From contig CAJKQE010000015.1 of the NCBI GenBank assembly GCA_905201915.1, positions 1 to 36,385 of the forward strand: a DNA stretch of 36,385 bases. The letters run 5' to 3'. The stretch's first letter is position 1, and each line of letters opens with the position of its first letter. The notes under the pieces were generated by a model. That model was not told where the DNA came from, did not search any database, and was given only the letters and a program-made list of their open reading frames with translations. This DNA comes from an uncultured Lachnospiraceae bacterium. GTDB lineage: Bacteria; Bacillota; Clostridia; Lachnospirales; Lachnospiraceae. Positions 8,910 to 17,107 of this stretch are shown in pieces. The position numbers were made by a program, and so were the translations under genes.

Positions 8910-10196
8910 ATGACACCGTATAAAGAACTTAGTAAAGAGCAGTTACAGGCCATGAAGGCTGATTTAGAAAAACAGTTTGAAGAAGTAAAGGCAAAAGGAT
9001 TAAATCTGGATATGTCCAGAGGAAAACCATCTAAACAGCAGTTAGAGCTGGCAATGGATATGCTGGAAGAATTAAAGAGCACAGACAAACTGAAATGTGA
9101 AACAGGAATAGACTGCCGTAATTATGGTCTTTTAGACGGTATTCCTGAGGCAAGACGCCTTCTGGGTGAAATGACAGAAGTATCACCGGAAAATATCGTG
9201 ATTTTCGGAAATTCCAGTTTGAATGTTATGTTTGATACTGTTTCCCGTTCCATGACACATGGTGTGTGTGGAAGTACACCGTGGTGTAAGCTGGATAAAG
9301 TAAAATTCTTATGTCCTGTACCGGGATATGACAGACATTTCCGCATTACAGAATATTTTGGTATCGAAATGATTAATGTTCCAATGACACCTACAGGACC
9401 GGATATGGATATGGTAGAAGAACTTGTCAGCACAGATCCTGCAATCAAAGGTATCTGGTGTGTGCCGAAATACTCCAATCCTCAGGGAATTACTTATTCT
9501 CCTGAAACCGTAAAGCGATTTGCCAATTTAAAACCGGCTGCGGAAGATTTTCGTATTTTCTGGGATAATGCTTACTGTATTCATCATTTATATGATGATA
9601 AACAGGACTTCCTTGTGGAAATCTTAGACCAGTGCGAGAAAGCGGGAAATCCGGATTTGGTTTATAAATTTGTTTCAACTTCAAAGGTAAGTTTTCCGGG
9701 TTCCGGTATTGCGGCAGTAGCAGCATCTGAACGAAATCTGAATGACTTTAGAAAACACATGTCTGTACAGACTATCGGACATGATAAGATTAACCAGCTT
9801 CGTCATGTACGCTTCTTCGGAGGTATTGTGGGCATGCACAAGCACATGAAGAAGCATGCCGAAATTCTTCGCCCGAAATTTGAAATCGTAGAAGATACAT
9901 TGGAAAAAGAATTAAGCGGAGCAGAAATCGGAACATGGCAAAATCCAAGAGGAGGTTACTTTATTTCCTTTGACTCTATGGAAGGCTGTGCAAAAGCTAT
10001 TGTAGCAAAAGCAGCAGAGGCAGGTGTGAAAATGACAGACGCAGGTGCAACTTATCCTTATGGACTTGATCCTAAGGACAGTAACATTCGTATTGCACCA
10101 AGTTTTCCAACCGTAGATGAGCTGAAGCTGGCAACTGAAATTTTTGTACTCAGTGTAAAACTGGTAAGTATTGATAAAATTTTAAGCGAAAAATAA
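8910..10196 (+). CDS. Aspartate aminotransferase-like PLP enzyme (type Ic/MocR-like)
   Basis: This cytoplasmic PLP-dependent aminotransferase is probably an aspartate:2-oxoglutarate transaminase of the subgroup often annotated as alanine-glyoxylate or MocR-type. The sequence shows the typical N-terminal MSRGKPSKQQLELA region, the substrate-loop stretch CVPKYSNPQG, the WDNAYC motif contacting PLP, and the lysine K259 in STSKVSFPGSG expected to form the Schiff base. The C-terminus carries a conserved arginine in SNIRIAPSFP. Length 428 residues fits the subgroup (about 420-440). It has its own promoter and terminator, so it is a single-gene unit with no pathway neighbour to narrow the substrate. 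Confidence 0.88.
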   Translation: MTPYKELSKEQLQAMKADLEKQFEEVKAKGLNLDMSRGKPSKQQLELAMDMLEELKSTDKLKCETGIDCRNYGLLDGIPEARRLLGEMTEVSPENIVIFGNSSLNVMFDTVSRSMTHGVCGSTPWCKLDKVKFLCPVPGYDRHFRITEYFGIEMINVPMTPTGPDMDMVEELVSTDPAIKGIWCVPKYSNPQGITYSPETVKRFANLKPAAEDFRIFWDNAYCIHHLYDDKQDFLVEILDQCEKAGNPDLVYKFVSTSKVSFPGSGIAAVAASERNLNDFRKHMSVQTIGHDKINQLRHVRFFGGIVGMHKHMKKHAEILRPKFEIVEDTLEKELSGAEIGTWQNPRGGYFISFDSMEGCAKAIVAKAAEAGVKMTDAGATYPYGLDPKDSNIRIAPSFPTVDELKLATEIFVLSVKLVSIDKILSEK

Positions 10197-10211
10197 ATTT
10201 GAAAAGAAAGG

Positions 10212-10245
10212 AGAGGACGCTGAACAGGGACAGTGTCCTCTTTGT
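10212..10245 (+). terminator. Terminator after the aminotransferase gene
   Basis: An 11-bp stem (AGAGGACGCTG against CAGTGTCCTCT, one G-T pair) with an 8-base loop AACAGGGA is followed by a short T-rich tail. Confidence 0.75.
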
Positions 10246-10273
10246 GCGTAATAAAATTGTTAAGAATTCTTAA

Positions 10274-10302
10274 TTGGTGAATGGGGAAATTTGTGTTATA
10301 CT
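10274..10302 (+). promoter_or_regulatory. Promoter for the L,D-transpeptidase/ddl/murF group
   Basis: TTGGTG (10274-10279) and TATACT (10297-10302) are 17 bases apart, about 37 bases upstream of the transpeptidase start. Confidence 0.6.
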
Positions 10303-10338
10303 GAAACGCAACAGAAAGTTATGTAAGGGGTGAATGAT

Positions 10339-11742
10339 ATGGCAAAAAGAAAATCCAAGAAGAATAAATATAAGAAAATGAAGAAAATTCTGTTAGGGGT
10401 TTTAATTGGTTATGCAGTTATTTTTCTGGGAGCATATTTCATAGGTGTATTTTATTATTCTAAACATTTTTATCCCGGATCCAAAATTAATGGAATGGAC
10501 TGCACAGGAAAAACGGTGGCAGAGGCAGAAAAAGCTATGAAAAGCCAGATTGCAGGATATATTCTGGTATTGAAGGAACGAGGGGATAAAGTAGAGAGTA
10601 TTAGTGCTTCGCAAATTGATATGAGATACATAGATGATGGTAAAATTGCAGAGCTGAAAAAGGAACAAAATCCATTTACCTGGTTCTTTTCCTTTGCACA
10701 TAAAAAGGACTATACCATGTCTGCCACAACGCCATATAATAAAGAAGCAGTTTATGCAGCAATTGACGGATTATCCTGTTTTCAGGAGGAAAACATTGTA
10801 CAGCCTTCGGATGCACATCTGGAAGCGGGCGCAAGTGGATATGAAATTGTTCCGGAAGAACAGGGAACAGCTCTTGATAAAGAAAAAGTGAAAGAAGTTA
10901 TTATCAAGGCCATTGACAGCGGAGAGATTGAAGTGGATTTTGAAAAGGAAGGCTGTTATCTTGAGCCATCTGTGTTAGCGGATGATGAAAATCTGGCAAA
11001 ACAGAAGGAACAGGGAAATGTATTTTTAGGTGTGACAGTTACCATTGATTTTTCTGATCGTCAGGAAGTTGTGAATGCAGAGGTTATGAAGGACTGGCTG
11101 ATGACGGATGAGTCTGGTAATTTAGATTTGGATAAAACGAAGGTGAAAGAGTATGTGCAGCAATTAAAGTATAAGTATGATACTTTTGGTTCATCCAGAC
11201 AGTTTACGACAGCAACGGGAAATACAATTACTGTAAAAGGTGGAGATTATGGTTGGGTAATTGCTCCAAATGATACTACAGCCAAGATTATAGAAGCTAT
11301 TAAGAGCGGGCAGGATCAGACCATTGAACCGGAATATACTTACAGTGGGTATTGCAGAGATGCCAATGATATTGGCAATACTTATGTAGAAATCAGCTTA
11401 GAGGAGCAGCGTATGTGGTTCTTTAAGGACGGACAGCTGCTGGTAGACACACCGGTAGTTACGGGAAATCACAACAAAGGTTATGATACCCATACAGGAG
11501 TCTATGGCATTATGTATAAAGAAAGAAATGCAACCCTGAAAGGGGAAAATTACAGTGCACCGGTAAATTACTGGCTGCCGTTTTATGCCAACACAGGTAT
11601 TCATGATGCAGACTGGAGAACGACTTTTGGAGGAAAGGAATATATCAACAATGGTTCTCATGGATGTGTCAATACACCACCTGAAAATGCAGAGAAGATT
11701 TTTAATAACATTGAAAAAGGCGTTCCGGTGGTGGTATATTAA
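10339..11742 (+). CDS. L,D-transpeptidase (YkuD) with N-terminal peptidoglycan-binding region
   Basis: This membrane-anchored cell-wall enzyme forms 3-3 peptide crosslinks or attaches proteins to peptidoglycan. A lysine-rich cytoplasmic tail is followed by one transmembrane segment (about residues 16-40), a long extracytoplasmic region of the PG_binding_4/VanW-like type, and a C-terminal YkuD domain (about 345-467). The YkuD catalytic motif appears as SHGCVN with cysteine C443, and an upstream histidine lies in TGIHDADW. I favour ATG 10339 (467 residues), since AAGGGG at 10325-10330 lies 8 bases before it; the in-frame GTG at 10330 overlaps that ribosome site. It is followed after 36 bases by ddl, which suggests co-transcription with D-Ala-D-Ala synthesis and ligation. 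Confidence 0.9.
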   Translation: MAKRKSKKNKYKKMKKILLGVLIGYAVIFLGAYFIGVFYYSKHFYPGSKINGMDCTGKTVAEAEKAMKSQIAGYILVLKERGDKVESISASQIDMRYIDDGKIAELKKEQNPFTWFFSFAHKKDYTMSATTPYNKEAVYAAIDGLSCFQEENIVQPSDAHLEAGASGYEIVPEEQGTALDKEKVKEVIIKAIDSGEIEVDFEKEGCYLEPSVLADDENLAKQKEQGNVFLGVTVTIDFSDRQEVVNAEVMKDWLMTDESGNLDLDKTKVKEYVQQLKYKYDTFGSSRQFTTATGNTITVKGGDYGWVIAPNDTTAKIIEAIKSGQDQTIEPEYTYSGYCRDANDIGNTYVEISLEEQRMWFFKDGQLLVDTPVVTGNHNKGYDTHTGVYGIMYKERNATLKGENYSAPVNYWLPFYANTGIHDADWRTTFGGKEYINNGSHGCVNTPPENAEKIFNNIEKGVPVVVY

Positions 11743-11778
11743 AGAAAGAAAAATTGACCGATAAAAGGAGTTTATAAT

Positions 11779-12810
11779 ATGAATATTATAGTATTAGCCG
11801 GAGGAAACAGTACAGAAAGAGAAGTGTCTATTGCATCAGGACAGGGTGTATGTAAGGCTTTAAGAGAGCGTAATCACAAAGCGGTTCTTTTAGATCCTTA
11901 TTTCGGAGCTTCCAAGAAAGAAGAAAATTTGTTTCCGGCAGAATATGACGTGGATAAAGCAGCAGATACTATGAGAGAAATGAGTAGTAAATTAGAAGAA
12001 ACTATGAAGACTCGTAAGGGGTTTTTCGGACCAAATGTTTTGGAAATCTGTAAGGAAGCAGACATTGTATTTTTAGCACTTCATGGAGCAAATGGTGAAG
12101 ACGGAAAAGTGCAGTCGGTTCTGGATTTGATGGGAATTAAATATACCGGTTCCGGTCCTTTAAGCAGCGGAATGGCAATGGATAAAGGTATTACAAAGAT
12201 GGTATTCGAAGCCAAAGGTGTGCCTACACCAAAGGGAATTACTCTGGAAAAGGGTAAATGCAGCAGCCAGCTTGCAGATTATGGAATGGGATTTCCGGTT
12301 ATTGTAAAACCTTGCTGCGGAGGTTCCAGTGTAGGTGTTTGTATTGCAAATAATCAGACAGAATATCAGGCAGCATTATTAGAAGCCTTTTCCTATGAAA
12401 ATGAAGTTGTAGTAGAACAGTTTATTACAGGAAGAGAATTTTCCGTTGCTGTTGTGGATAAAAAAGCATATCCTGTTATTGAAATTGCACCTTTGCAGGG
12501 ATTTTATGATTATAAAAACAAATATCAGGCAGGTTCTTGTGTGGAAACTTGTCCGGCAGAAATTTCTTCTGCATTGACAAAGGAAATGCAGAAATATGCG
12601 GAAATGGGTTATGAAGCTTTAAATCTTCAGGCTTATGCCCGTCTGGACTTTTTAATGGATGATGAGGGAAATATGTATTGTTTAGAAGCAAATACTTTGC
12701 CGGGCATGACACCTACCAGTTTAATTCCTCAGGAGGCAAAAGCAATTGGAATGGATTATCCTCAGCTTTGTGAAAAGCTTATTGAGGTTTCATTGAAAAA
12801 GTACCAGTAG
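11779..12810 (+). CDS. ddl: D-alanine--D-alanine ligase
   Basis: This cytoplasmic enzyme joins two D-alanines using ATP to make the terminal dipeptide of the peptidoglycan stem. The N-terminal GGNSTEREVSIASG motif, the middle ATP-grasp fold with a glycine-rich loop (PCCGGSSVGV), and the C-terminal metal-binding stretch LEANTLPGMTPTSL are all present. The omega-loop reads FYDYKNKY, which in this family marks D-Ala-D-Ala ligases, not the D-Ala-D-Lac ligases of vancomycin resistance. At 343 residues it is normal length. A ribosome site AAAGGAG precedes the ATG. It lies 13 bases before murF, whose product consumes its product. Confidence 0.96.
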   Translation: MNIIVLAGGNSTEREVSIASGQGVCKALRERNHKAVLLDPYFGASKKEENLFPAEYDVDKAADTMREMSSKLEETMKTRKGFFGPNVLEICKEADIVFLALHGANGEDGKVQSVLDLMGIKYTGSGPLSSGMAMDKGITKMVFEAKGVPTPKGITLEKGKCSSQLADYGMGFPVIVKPCCGGSSVGVCIANNQTEYQAALLEAFSYENEVVVEQFITGREFSVAVVDKKAYPVIEIAPLQGFYDYKNKYQAGSCVETCPAEISSALTKEMQKYAEMGYEALNLQAYARLDFLMDDEGNMYCLEANTLPGMTPTSLIPQEAKAIGMDYPQLCEKLIEVSLKKYQ

Positions 12811-12823
12811 GAGGAAAGATACC

Positions 12824-14188
12824 ATGAAAAATCTTACCTTAAAGAACCTTGCAGTTGCCTGTAACGGAACTTATGTAGGGCCAAAGGAAATGGAAGATAA
12901 GGAAGTTACCTGTATTTTTACAGACAGTCGAAAATCAGAAGCTGGCGGTCTCTTTGTACCGATTAAGGGTGCAAGAGTGGATGCCCATGATTTTATTGAG
13001 CAGGTAATGGAAAAAGAGGTGCTGGCTACTTTATCCGAAAAAGATTTGGGAAAGAAACCGTTTCCATATATTCTTGTAAAGTCTTCTCTTATAGCGGTAA
13101 AGGATATTGCAGAATTTTACTTAAAGCAGCTTCAGATACCGGTGGTAGGAATTACAGGAAGTGTTGGCAAAACCAGTACCAAAGAAGTCATTGCATCTGT
13201 ATTGGCACAGAAATACAATACATTGAAAACACAGGGGAATTTCAATAATGAATTAGGTCTTCCACTGACAATTTTCCGTCTTCGTGATGAACATGAAATG
13301 GCAGTGCTAGAGATGGGAATTAGTGATTTTGGTGAGATGCACAGATTAGCAAAAATTGCCAGACCGAATACTTGTGTTATCACCAATATCGGATTATGCC
13401 ATTTAGAATTTTTGAAATCCAGAGATGGAATATTAAAGGCAAAAACAGAAATTTTCGATTATCTTCAACCAGATGGTCATATTATTTTAAACGGTGATGA
13501 TGATAAGCTGGTGACTGTTCAGGAAACAAAAGGAATAAAGCCGGTATTTTTTGGTGTAGAAAATCATCAGGGTATTTGGGCAGATGAGATTAAACCGGAA
13601 GGGTTAAAGGGGATTTCCTGCTGTATCCATGCAGGCGAAGAAAGTTTTTCTGTACTCATTCCTGTTCCGGGAAAACATTCTGTTTATAATGCTCTTGCAG
13701 CAACAGCAGTGGGTTTGACTTATGGACTTACCATAGAAGAAATTCGGAAAGGAATTGAAAGCCTCCAGTCTGTAAGCGGCAGATTTCATATTATAGAAAC
13801 ACCAAAATATACAGTCATTGATGATTGTTATAATGCAAATCCCATATCCATGAAAGCATCTTTAGATGTACTTACAGATGCTTTAGGCAGAAAAATTGCA
13901 ATTCTGGGAGATATGGGAGAATTGGGCGCAGATGAAAGAAAAATGCATCAGGAAGTGGGAAAACACGCAGCAGAGAAGGAGATTGATGTTCTTTTATGTG
14001 TGGGAGAGCTTTCTGTAGATATGGCAGAGGCAGCTAAAGCAGTAAGTTCCAAAACACAGGTCAGACATTTTGCAAATAAAGAAAATTTGATGAAGGAACT
14101 TCCGGAAATTCTTGAAAAAGGTGATACTGTACTGGTAAAGGCATCTCACTTTATGGAGTTTGGGGAGATTGTGGAAAAATTAAAATAA
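12824..14188 (+). CDS. murF: UDP-MurNAc-tripeptide--D-alanyl-D-alanine ligase
   Basis: MurF adds D-Ala-D-Ala to the UDP-MurNAc tripeptide in the cytoplasm, the last soluble step of peptidoglycan precursor synthesis. The N-terminal substrate domain contains the FTDSRK motif. The central Mur ligase domain has the ATP loop GITGSVGKTSTKE with K116, followed by the NFNNELGLPLT stretch. The C-terminal ligase domain shows DDCYNANPISMKAS. Length 454 residues is typical. A GGAGG ribosome site lies just before the ATG, in the 13-base gap after ddl. No terminator hairpin is obvious before the next promoter. Confidence 0.97.
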   Translation: MKNLTLKNLAVACNGTYVGPKEMEDKEVTCIFTDSRKSEAGGLFVPIKGARVDAHDFIEQVMEKEVLATLSEKDLGKKPFPYILVKSSLIAVKDIAEFYLKQLQIPVVGITGSVGKTSTKEVIASVLAQKYNTLKTQGNFNNELGLPLTIFRLRDEHEMAVLEMGISDFGEMHRLAKIARPNTCVITNIGLCHLEFLKSRDGILKAKTEIFDYLQPDGHIILNGDDDKLVTVQETKGIKPVFFGVENHQGIWADEIKPEGLKGISCCIHAGEESFSVLIPVPGKHSVYNALAATAVGLTYGLTIEEIRKGIESLQSVSGRFHIIETPKYTVIDDCYNANPISMKASLDVLTDALGRKIAILGDMGELGADERKMHQEVGKHAAEKEIDVLLCVGELSVDMAEAAKAVSSKTQVRHFANKENLMKELPEILEKGDTVLVKASHFMEFGEIVEKLK

Positions 14189-14221
14189 ATACATTGCATT
14201 TTTATGGAAATATTGTAATTC

Positions 14222-14250
14222 TTGCGAAATAGTATGGTTTCTGTTATAAT
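14222..14250 (+). promoter_or_regulatory. Sigma-A promoter for the alanine symporter
   Basis: TTGCGA (14222-14227) and a perfect TATAAT (14245-14250) have a 17-base spacer, 63 bases before the symporter start. Confidence 0.7.
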
Positions 14251-14312
14251 TTCAGAAGTGTGCATGGTTAAAGCATCATGTAAGATACTATAACGTAAGG
14301 AGGAAATGATAT

Positions 14313-15713
14313 ATGCTGAACAACATTTTAAGTGCAGTAAATGATTGGATGTATACCTATCTTTTATTATTTCTGCTGGTGGGAACCGGGATTTACTTTA
14401 CTGTGAGAACACGTTTTGTACAGCTGAGATTGTTAAAAGAATCGTTTCATGTATTAAAAGAAAAAGCAGGAGAAGAAAATGGAAAAAAACAGGTTTCTTC
14501 TTTTCAGGCATTGATGATTTCTACAGCTTCCAGAGTTGGAACAGGTAATATTGCGGGAATTGCCACAGCTATTGCAGCAGGTGGGGCCGGTGCAGTATTC
14601 TGGATGTGGCTTATGGCAGTCATTGGCGGCGCATCGGCTTTTATTGAAAGTACATTGGCACAGGTTTATAAAGTAAAGGATAAAGAGGAATTTCGAGGTG
14701 GCCCTTCTTATTATATGGAGAAAGCGCTTGGTAAACGCTGGCTGGGAATTTTGTTTTCTGTTCTCTTGATTATTTGCTTTGCTTATGGATTTAATGGACT
14801 TCAATCCTTTAATATGTCATCTTCTCTGGAATATTACATTCCTGGTTATAGTGATACCGTGTATCCTATGATTGTAGGATTAGTTTTGGCAGTGGGAACA
14901 GCATTCGTTATTTTTGGTGGTGTACACAGAATTGGTTTCATCACATCTGTGATAGTGCCGATTATGGCTGGAGCGTATCTGTTAATTGGGCTTTATACGA
15001 TTGTTATGAATATTACAGAACTCCCCAGAGTGTTTTCTATGATTTTTTCTCAGGCATTTGATTTCAGGGCATTTGCAGGAGGTATGGCAGGAAGCGCTGT
15101 GGTAATTGGTATTAAAAGAGGCCTGTTTTCCAATGAAGCAGGTATGGGAAGTGCGCCAAATGCTTCCGCAAGTGCATCTGTAAGCCATCCGGCAAAGCAG
15201 GGAATGGTACAGGTCTTATCTGTCTTTATTGATACTCTGTTAATCTGTTCTGCAACAGCTATGATGCTGTTACTTTCCGGTGTGCAGGGTGAGTCTGGTG
15301 TGCTGGACGGTATTCCTTTTGTGCAGAAAGCTATTTCTGCAAATGTGGGAAACTGGGGTATTCATTTTATTACACTTTCCATTTTTGCCTTTGCATTCAG
15401 CAGTTTAATTGGAAATTATTATTATGCAGAGTCTAATATTCTGTTTATTAAAAATAATAAAAAATTATTATTTATTTTCCGTATCACCTGTCTTTTAGCA
15501 GTATTTTTTGGAGCACAGGCAGACTTTTCTATGATGTGGAATATTGCAGATATTACTATGGGATGTATGGCGACCGTAAATATTCTGGTAATTTTAGTTT
15601 TGGGAAATACAGCAATGAAAGTATTGAAAGACTACGAAAAGCAGAAAAAGGAAGGGAAAAATCCTGTCTTTAAAGCAAAAGATGTAGGAATTGAAAATAC
15701 GGAGTGCTGGTAA
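14313..15713 (+). CDS. Sodium:alanine symporter, AGCS family
   Basis: This integral membrane transporter imports alanine or glycine with Na+. The protein has about ten hydrophobic segments and the family signature RVGTGNIAGIATAIAAGG near residues 72-89. A second conserved loop reads KRGLFSNEAGMGSAPNASA. Length 466 residues fits the family. An AAGGAGG ribosome site precedes the ATG. The gene has its own promoter, but its place directly after ddl and murF suggests that it supplies alanine for cell-wall synthesis. That link is positional inference. Members can also carry D-alanine or glycine, so the substrate is not settled by sequence. Confidence 0.93.
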   Translation: MLNNILSAVNDWMYTYLLLFLLVGTGIYFTVRTRFVQLRLLKESFHVLKEKAGEENGKKQVSSFQALMISTASRVGTGNIAGIATAIAAGGAGAVFWMWLMAVIGGASAFIESTLAQVYKVKDKEEFRGGPSYYMEKALGKRWLGILFSVLLIICFAYGFNGLQSFNMSSSLEYYIPGYSDTVYPMIVGLVLAVGTAFVIFGGVHRIGFITSVIVPIMAGAYLLIGLYTIVMNITELPRVFSMIFSQAFDFRAFAGGMAGSAVVIGIKRGLFSNEAGMGSAPNASASASVSHPAKQGMVQVLSVFIDTLLICSATAMMLLLSGVQGESGVLDGIPFVQKAISANVGNWGIHFITLSIFAFAFSSLIGNYYYAESNILFIKNNKKLLFIFRITCLLAVFFGAQADFSMMWNIADITMGCMATVNILVILVLGNTAMKVLKDYEKQKKEGKNPVFKAKDVGIENTECW

Positions 15714-15727
15714 AATAAGTCGATGAT

Positions 15728-15776
15728 AAAAAGGTATACATTTGATGCAAATTAAGCGTTCAATGTATACCTTTTT
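15728..15776. terminator. Bidirectional terminator between convergent genes
   Basis: AAAAAGGTATACATT (15728-15742) pairs with AATGTATACCTTTTT (15762-15776) around a 19-base loop. T-runs are available on both strands, serving the symporter (+) and plsC (-). Confidence 0.85.
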
Positions 15777-15788
15777 GAGTAGCATTTT

Positions 15789-16529
15789 TTAGATTAAATC
15801 ATGATTTTTTTTCAACATTTCTAAAACAACTTTCTGTGTATAAGCACCCAGTCTTTTTTTATCTTCCTTTTCCAACTGTTCAGGATAAATAGGGGCTCCA
15901 TATTCTACAATGACATTACAAGGTTTGATTTTTGGAAAATGTGCTTCAAAAATTTCTGCAGAGTTACTGATTGCAATAGGAATGATAGGACATCCGGATT
16001 TTGTAGCTATTTTAAAGCTGCCTTCGTGGAAAGGAAGCATTTCCAGTTCATTTTCTCCTTTGTTTCTTGTACCTTCAGGGAAAATACAGATAGAAATTCC
16101 GTTTTTCACTTTATCAATAGCAGTTAAAATCGTTTTCATTCCGGCTTTAATATCCTGTCTGTCTAAAAACAGACAATGGAGGTAACGCATCCATGTAGAC
16201 AGCAGAGGAATTGGCTCCATTTCCTTCTTGGCAATATAACCTGTTAAATCAGGACATAAAGTATAAGTCAGCAAAATATCAAAAAAACTTCTGTGATTTC
16301 CAATATACAACACAGCCTGATCTGTAGGAACATTTTCATGTCCGATAATGGTGATTTTTGCACCGGTTACTTTTAAAATAAATTTAAAAACAGCTTGAAT
16401 AATACGCAGGGAGCTGATATCCTTTGCACGTTTGTTAAATTTCCCTATAATCCATTCTACAATAAGAATAGGAATAGATAAAATTAAGTACCCGATGACA
16501 CAGATACATACAATAAGAAATCGAAACAT
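15789..16529 (-). CDS. plsC: 1-acyl-sn-glycerol-3-phosphate acyltransferase
   Basis: PlsC acylates lysophosphatidic acid to phosphatidic acid at the membrane, a step in phospholipid synthesis. One N-terminal transmembrane segment (about residues 3-25) is followed by the acyltransferase core with the catalytic NHRSFFD (NHx4D) motif, and block III reads FPEGTRNKGE. Length 246 residues matches the family. It is transcribed alone on the minus strand from its own promoter and ends in the shared terminator. A GAAAGG ribosome site lies upstream of the ATG. Acyl donor and exact substrate cannot be told from sequence. Confidence 0.93.
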   Translation of the reverse strand: MFRFLIVCICVIGYLILSIPILIVEWIIGKFNKRAKDISSLRIIQAVFKFILKVTGAKITIIGHENVPTDQAVLYIGNHRSFFDILLTYTLCPDLTGYIAKKEMEPIPLLSTWMRYLHCLFLDRQDIKAGMKTILTAIDKVKNGISICIFPEGTRNKGENELEMLPFHEGSFKIATKSGCPIIPIAISNSAEIFEAHFPKIKPCNVIVEYGAPIYPEQLEKEDKKRLGAYTQKVVLEMLKKNHDLI

Positions 16530-16577
16530 AATAAATAACCTTTCTTTCCTTTGAATAATAAAAAATACATCTAATAA

Positions 16578-16606
16578 ATTATAATGAAATCAGCTTTAAT
16601 ATGCAA
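16578..16606 (-). promoter_or_regulatory. Sigma-A promoter for plsC
   Basis: Read on the minus strand: TTGCAT (complement of 16601-16606), 17 bases, then a perfect TATAAT (complement of 16578-16583). Confidence 0.7.
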
Positions 16607-16618
16607 GGATTAGTACGC

Positions 16619-16645
16619 ATATTTTAGAAAAAAACTGCATACATT
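16619..16645 (+). promoter_or_regulatory. Sigma-E-like sporulation promoter for lipoprotein-sipL
   Basis: ATA (16619-16621), 16 bases, then CATACATT (16638-16645) matches the mother-cell sigma-E consensus ATA-N16-18-CATACAnT at every defined base. No convincing sigma-A -35/-10 pair is visible upstream of 16682. sipL is known to be a mother-cell, sigma-E-dependent gene in Clostridioides difficile, which fits. The motif match is direct; its function is inferred. Confidence 0.5.
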
Positions 16646-16681
16646 TAGGATAAGACTGGCAAAGTGAAGGTGGCGTAAGAT

Positions 16682-17092
16682 GTGAGAAAAGGAACAGCCA
16701 TAATGTTGCTTTTGACAGTAATGTCCTGTTTTTTATGTGGCTGCAGTATTGAAAAAGTAAGGGCAATGGACGGTGTGAAACCGGAGTATACCGTTATGAA
16801 AGAAGCAGATTATCCTGAAAAAGTAAAAGAATTGATAGGCGAAAATAAGGCAAAGGAATTTCAGATGACTTATCAGGATGCGGGATATCTCTATCTCATG
16901 AAAGGATATGGAGAGCAGAAAACAGGAGGGTACAGCATACAGATAGAAGATTTATCTTTATGGGATAATGCAATTCATTTGCAGACAACATTGTTGGGAC
17001 CTGAGGATGGCGAAGAACTGAAGGAGGAAGCATCTTATCCCTGCTTGGTGATTAAGATGAAATACCGTGAAGAACCGGTTATTTTTGAATAG
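16682..17092 (+). CDS. Putative small lipoprotein upstream of sipL
   Basis: This is a 136-residue protein of unknown function. The N-terminus is a lipoprotein signal: MRK, a hydrophobic stretch, and the lipobox LCGC with acceptor cysteine C21. It would therefore be lipid-anchored on the outer face of a membrane. The mature part is mixed alpha/beta, moderately acidic, and has no motif I recognise. The start is a GTG at 16682, with a GAAGGTGG ribosome site about 8 bases upstream. The gene lies 15 bases before sipL and shares the sigma-E-like promoter, so a role in the mother-cell membrane or the engulfing membranes during sporulation is a reasonable inference. The coding call is good because of the signal, the spacing and the operon. 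Confidence 0.75.
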   Translation: MRKGTAIMLLLTVMSCFLCGCSIEKVRAMDGVKPEYTVMKEADYPEKVKELIGENKAKEFQMTYQDAGYLYLMKGYGEQKTGGYSIQIEDLSLWDNAIHLQTTLLGPEDGEELKEEASYPCLVIKMKYREEPVIFE

Positions 17093-17107
17093 AAAAGGGG
17101 TAATGAT

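Noticed and set aside
10330..10338. GTG start for the L,D-transpeptidase
   Set aside because: The GTG overlaps the AAGGGG ribosome site; ATG 10339 is correctly spaced.
12541..12560. Vancomycin-resistance (D-Ala-D-Lac) type of Ddl
   Set aside because: The omega-loop has the FYDYKNKY pattern of ordinary D-Ala-D-Ala ligases, and no vanH/vanX genes are nearby.
14189..14312. Riboswitch or T-box before the alanine symporter
   Set aside because: The leader after the promoter is only about 55 bases and shows no T-box motif, antiterminator or glycine-riboswitch-like pairing.
14454..14804. 116-codon minus-strand frame inside the symporter
   Set aside because: Low-quality Ser/Cys/Asn-rich translation antisense to a clear transporter gene, with no start signals.
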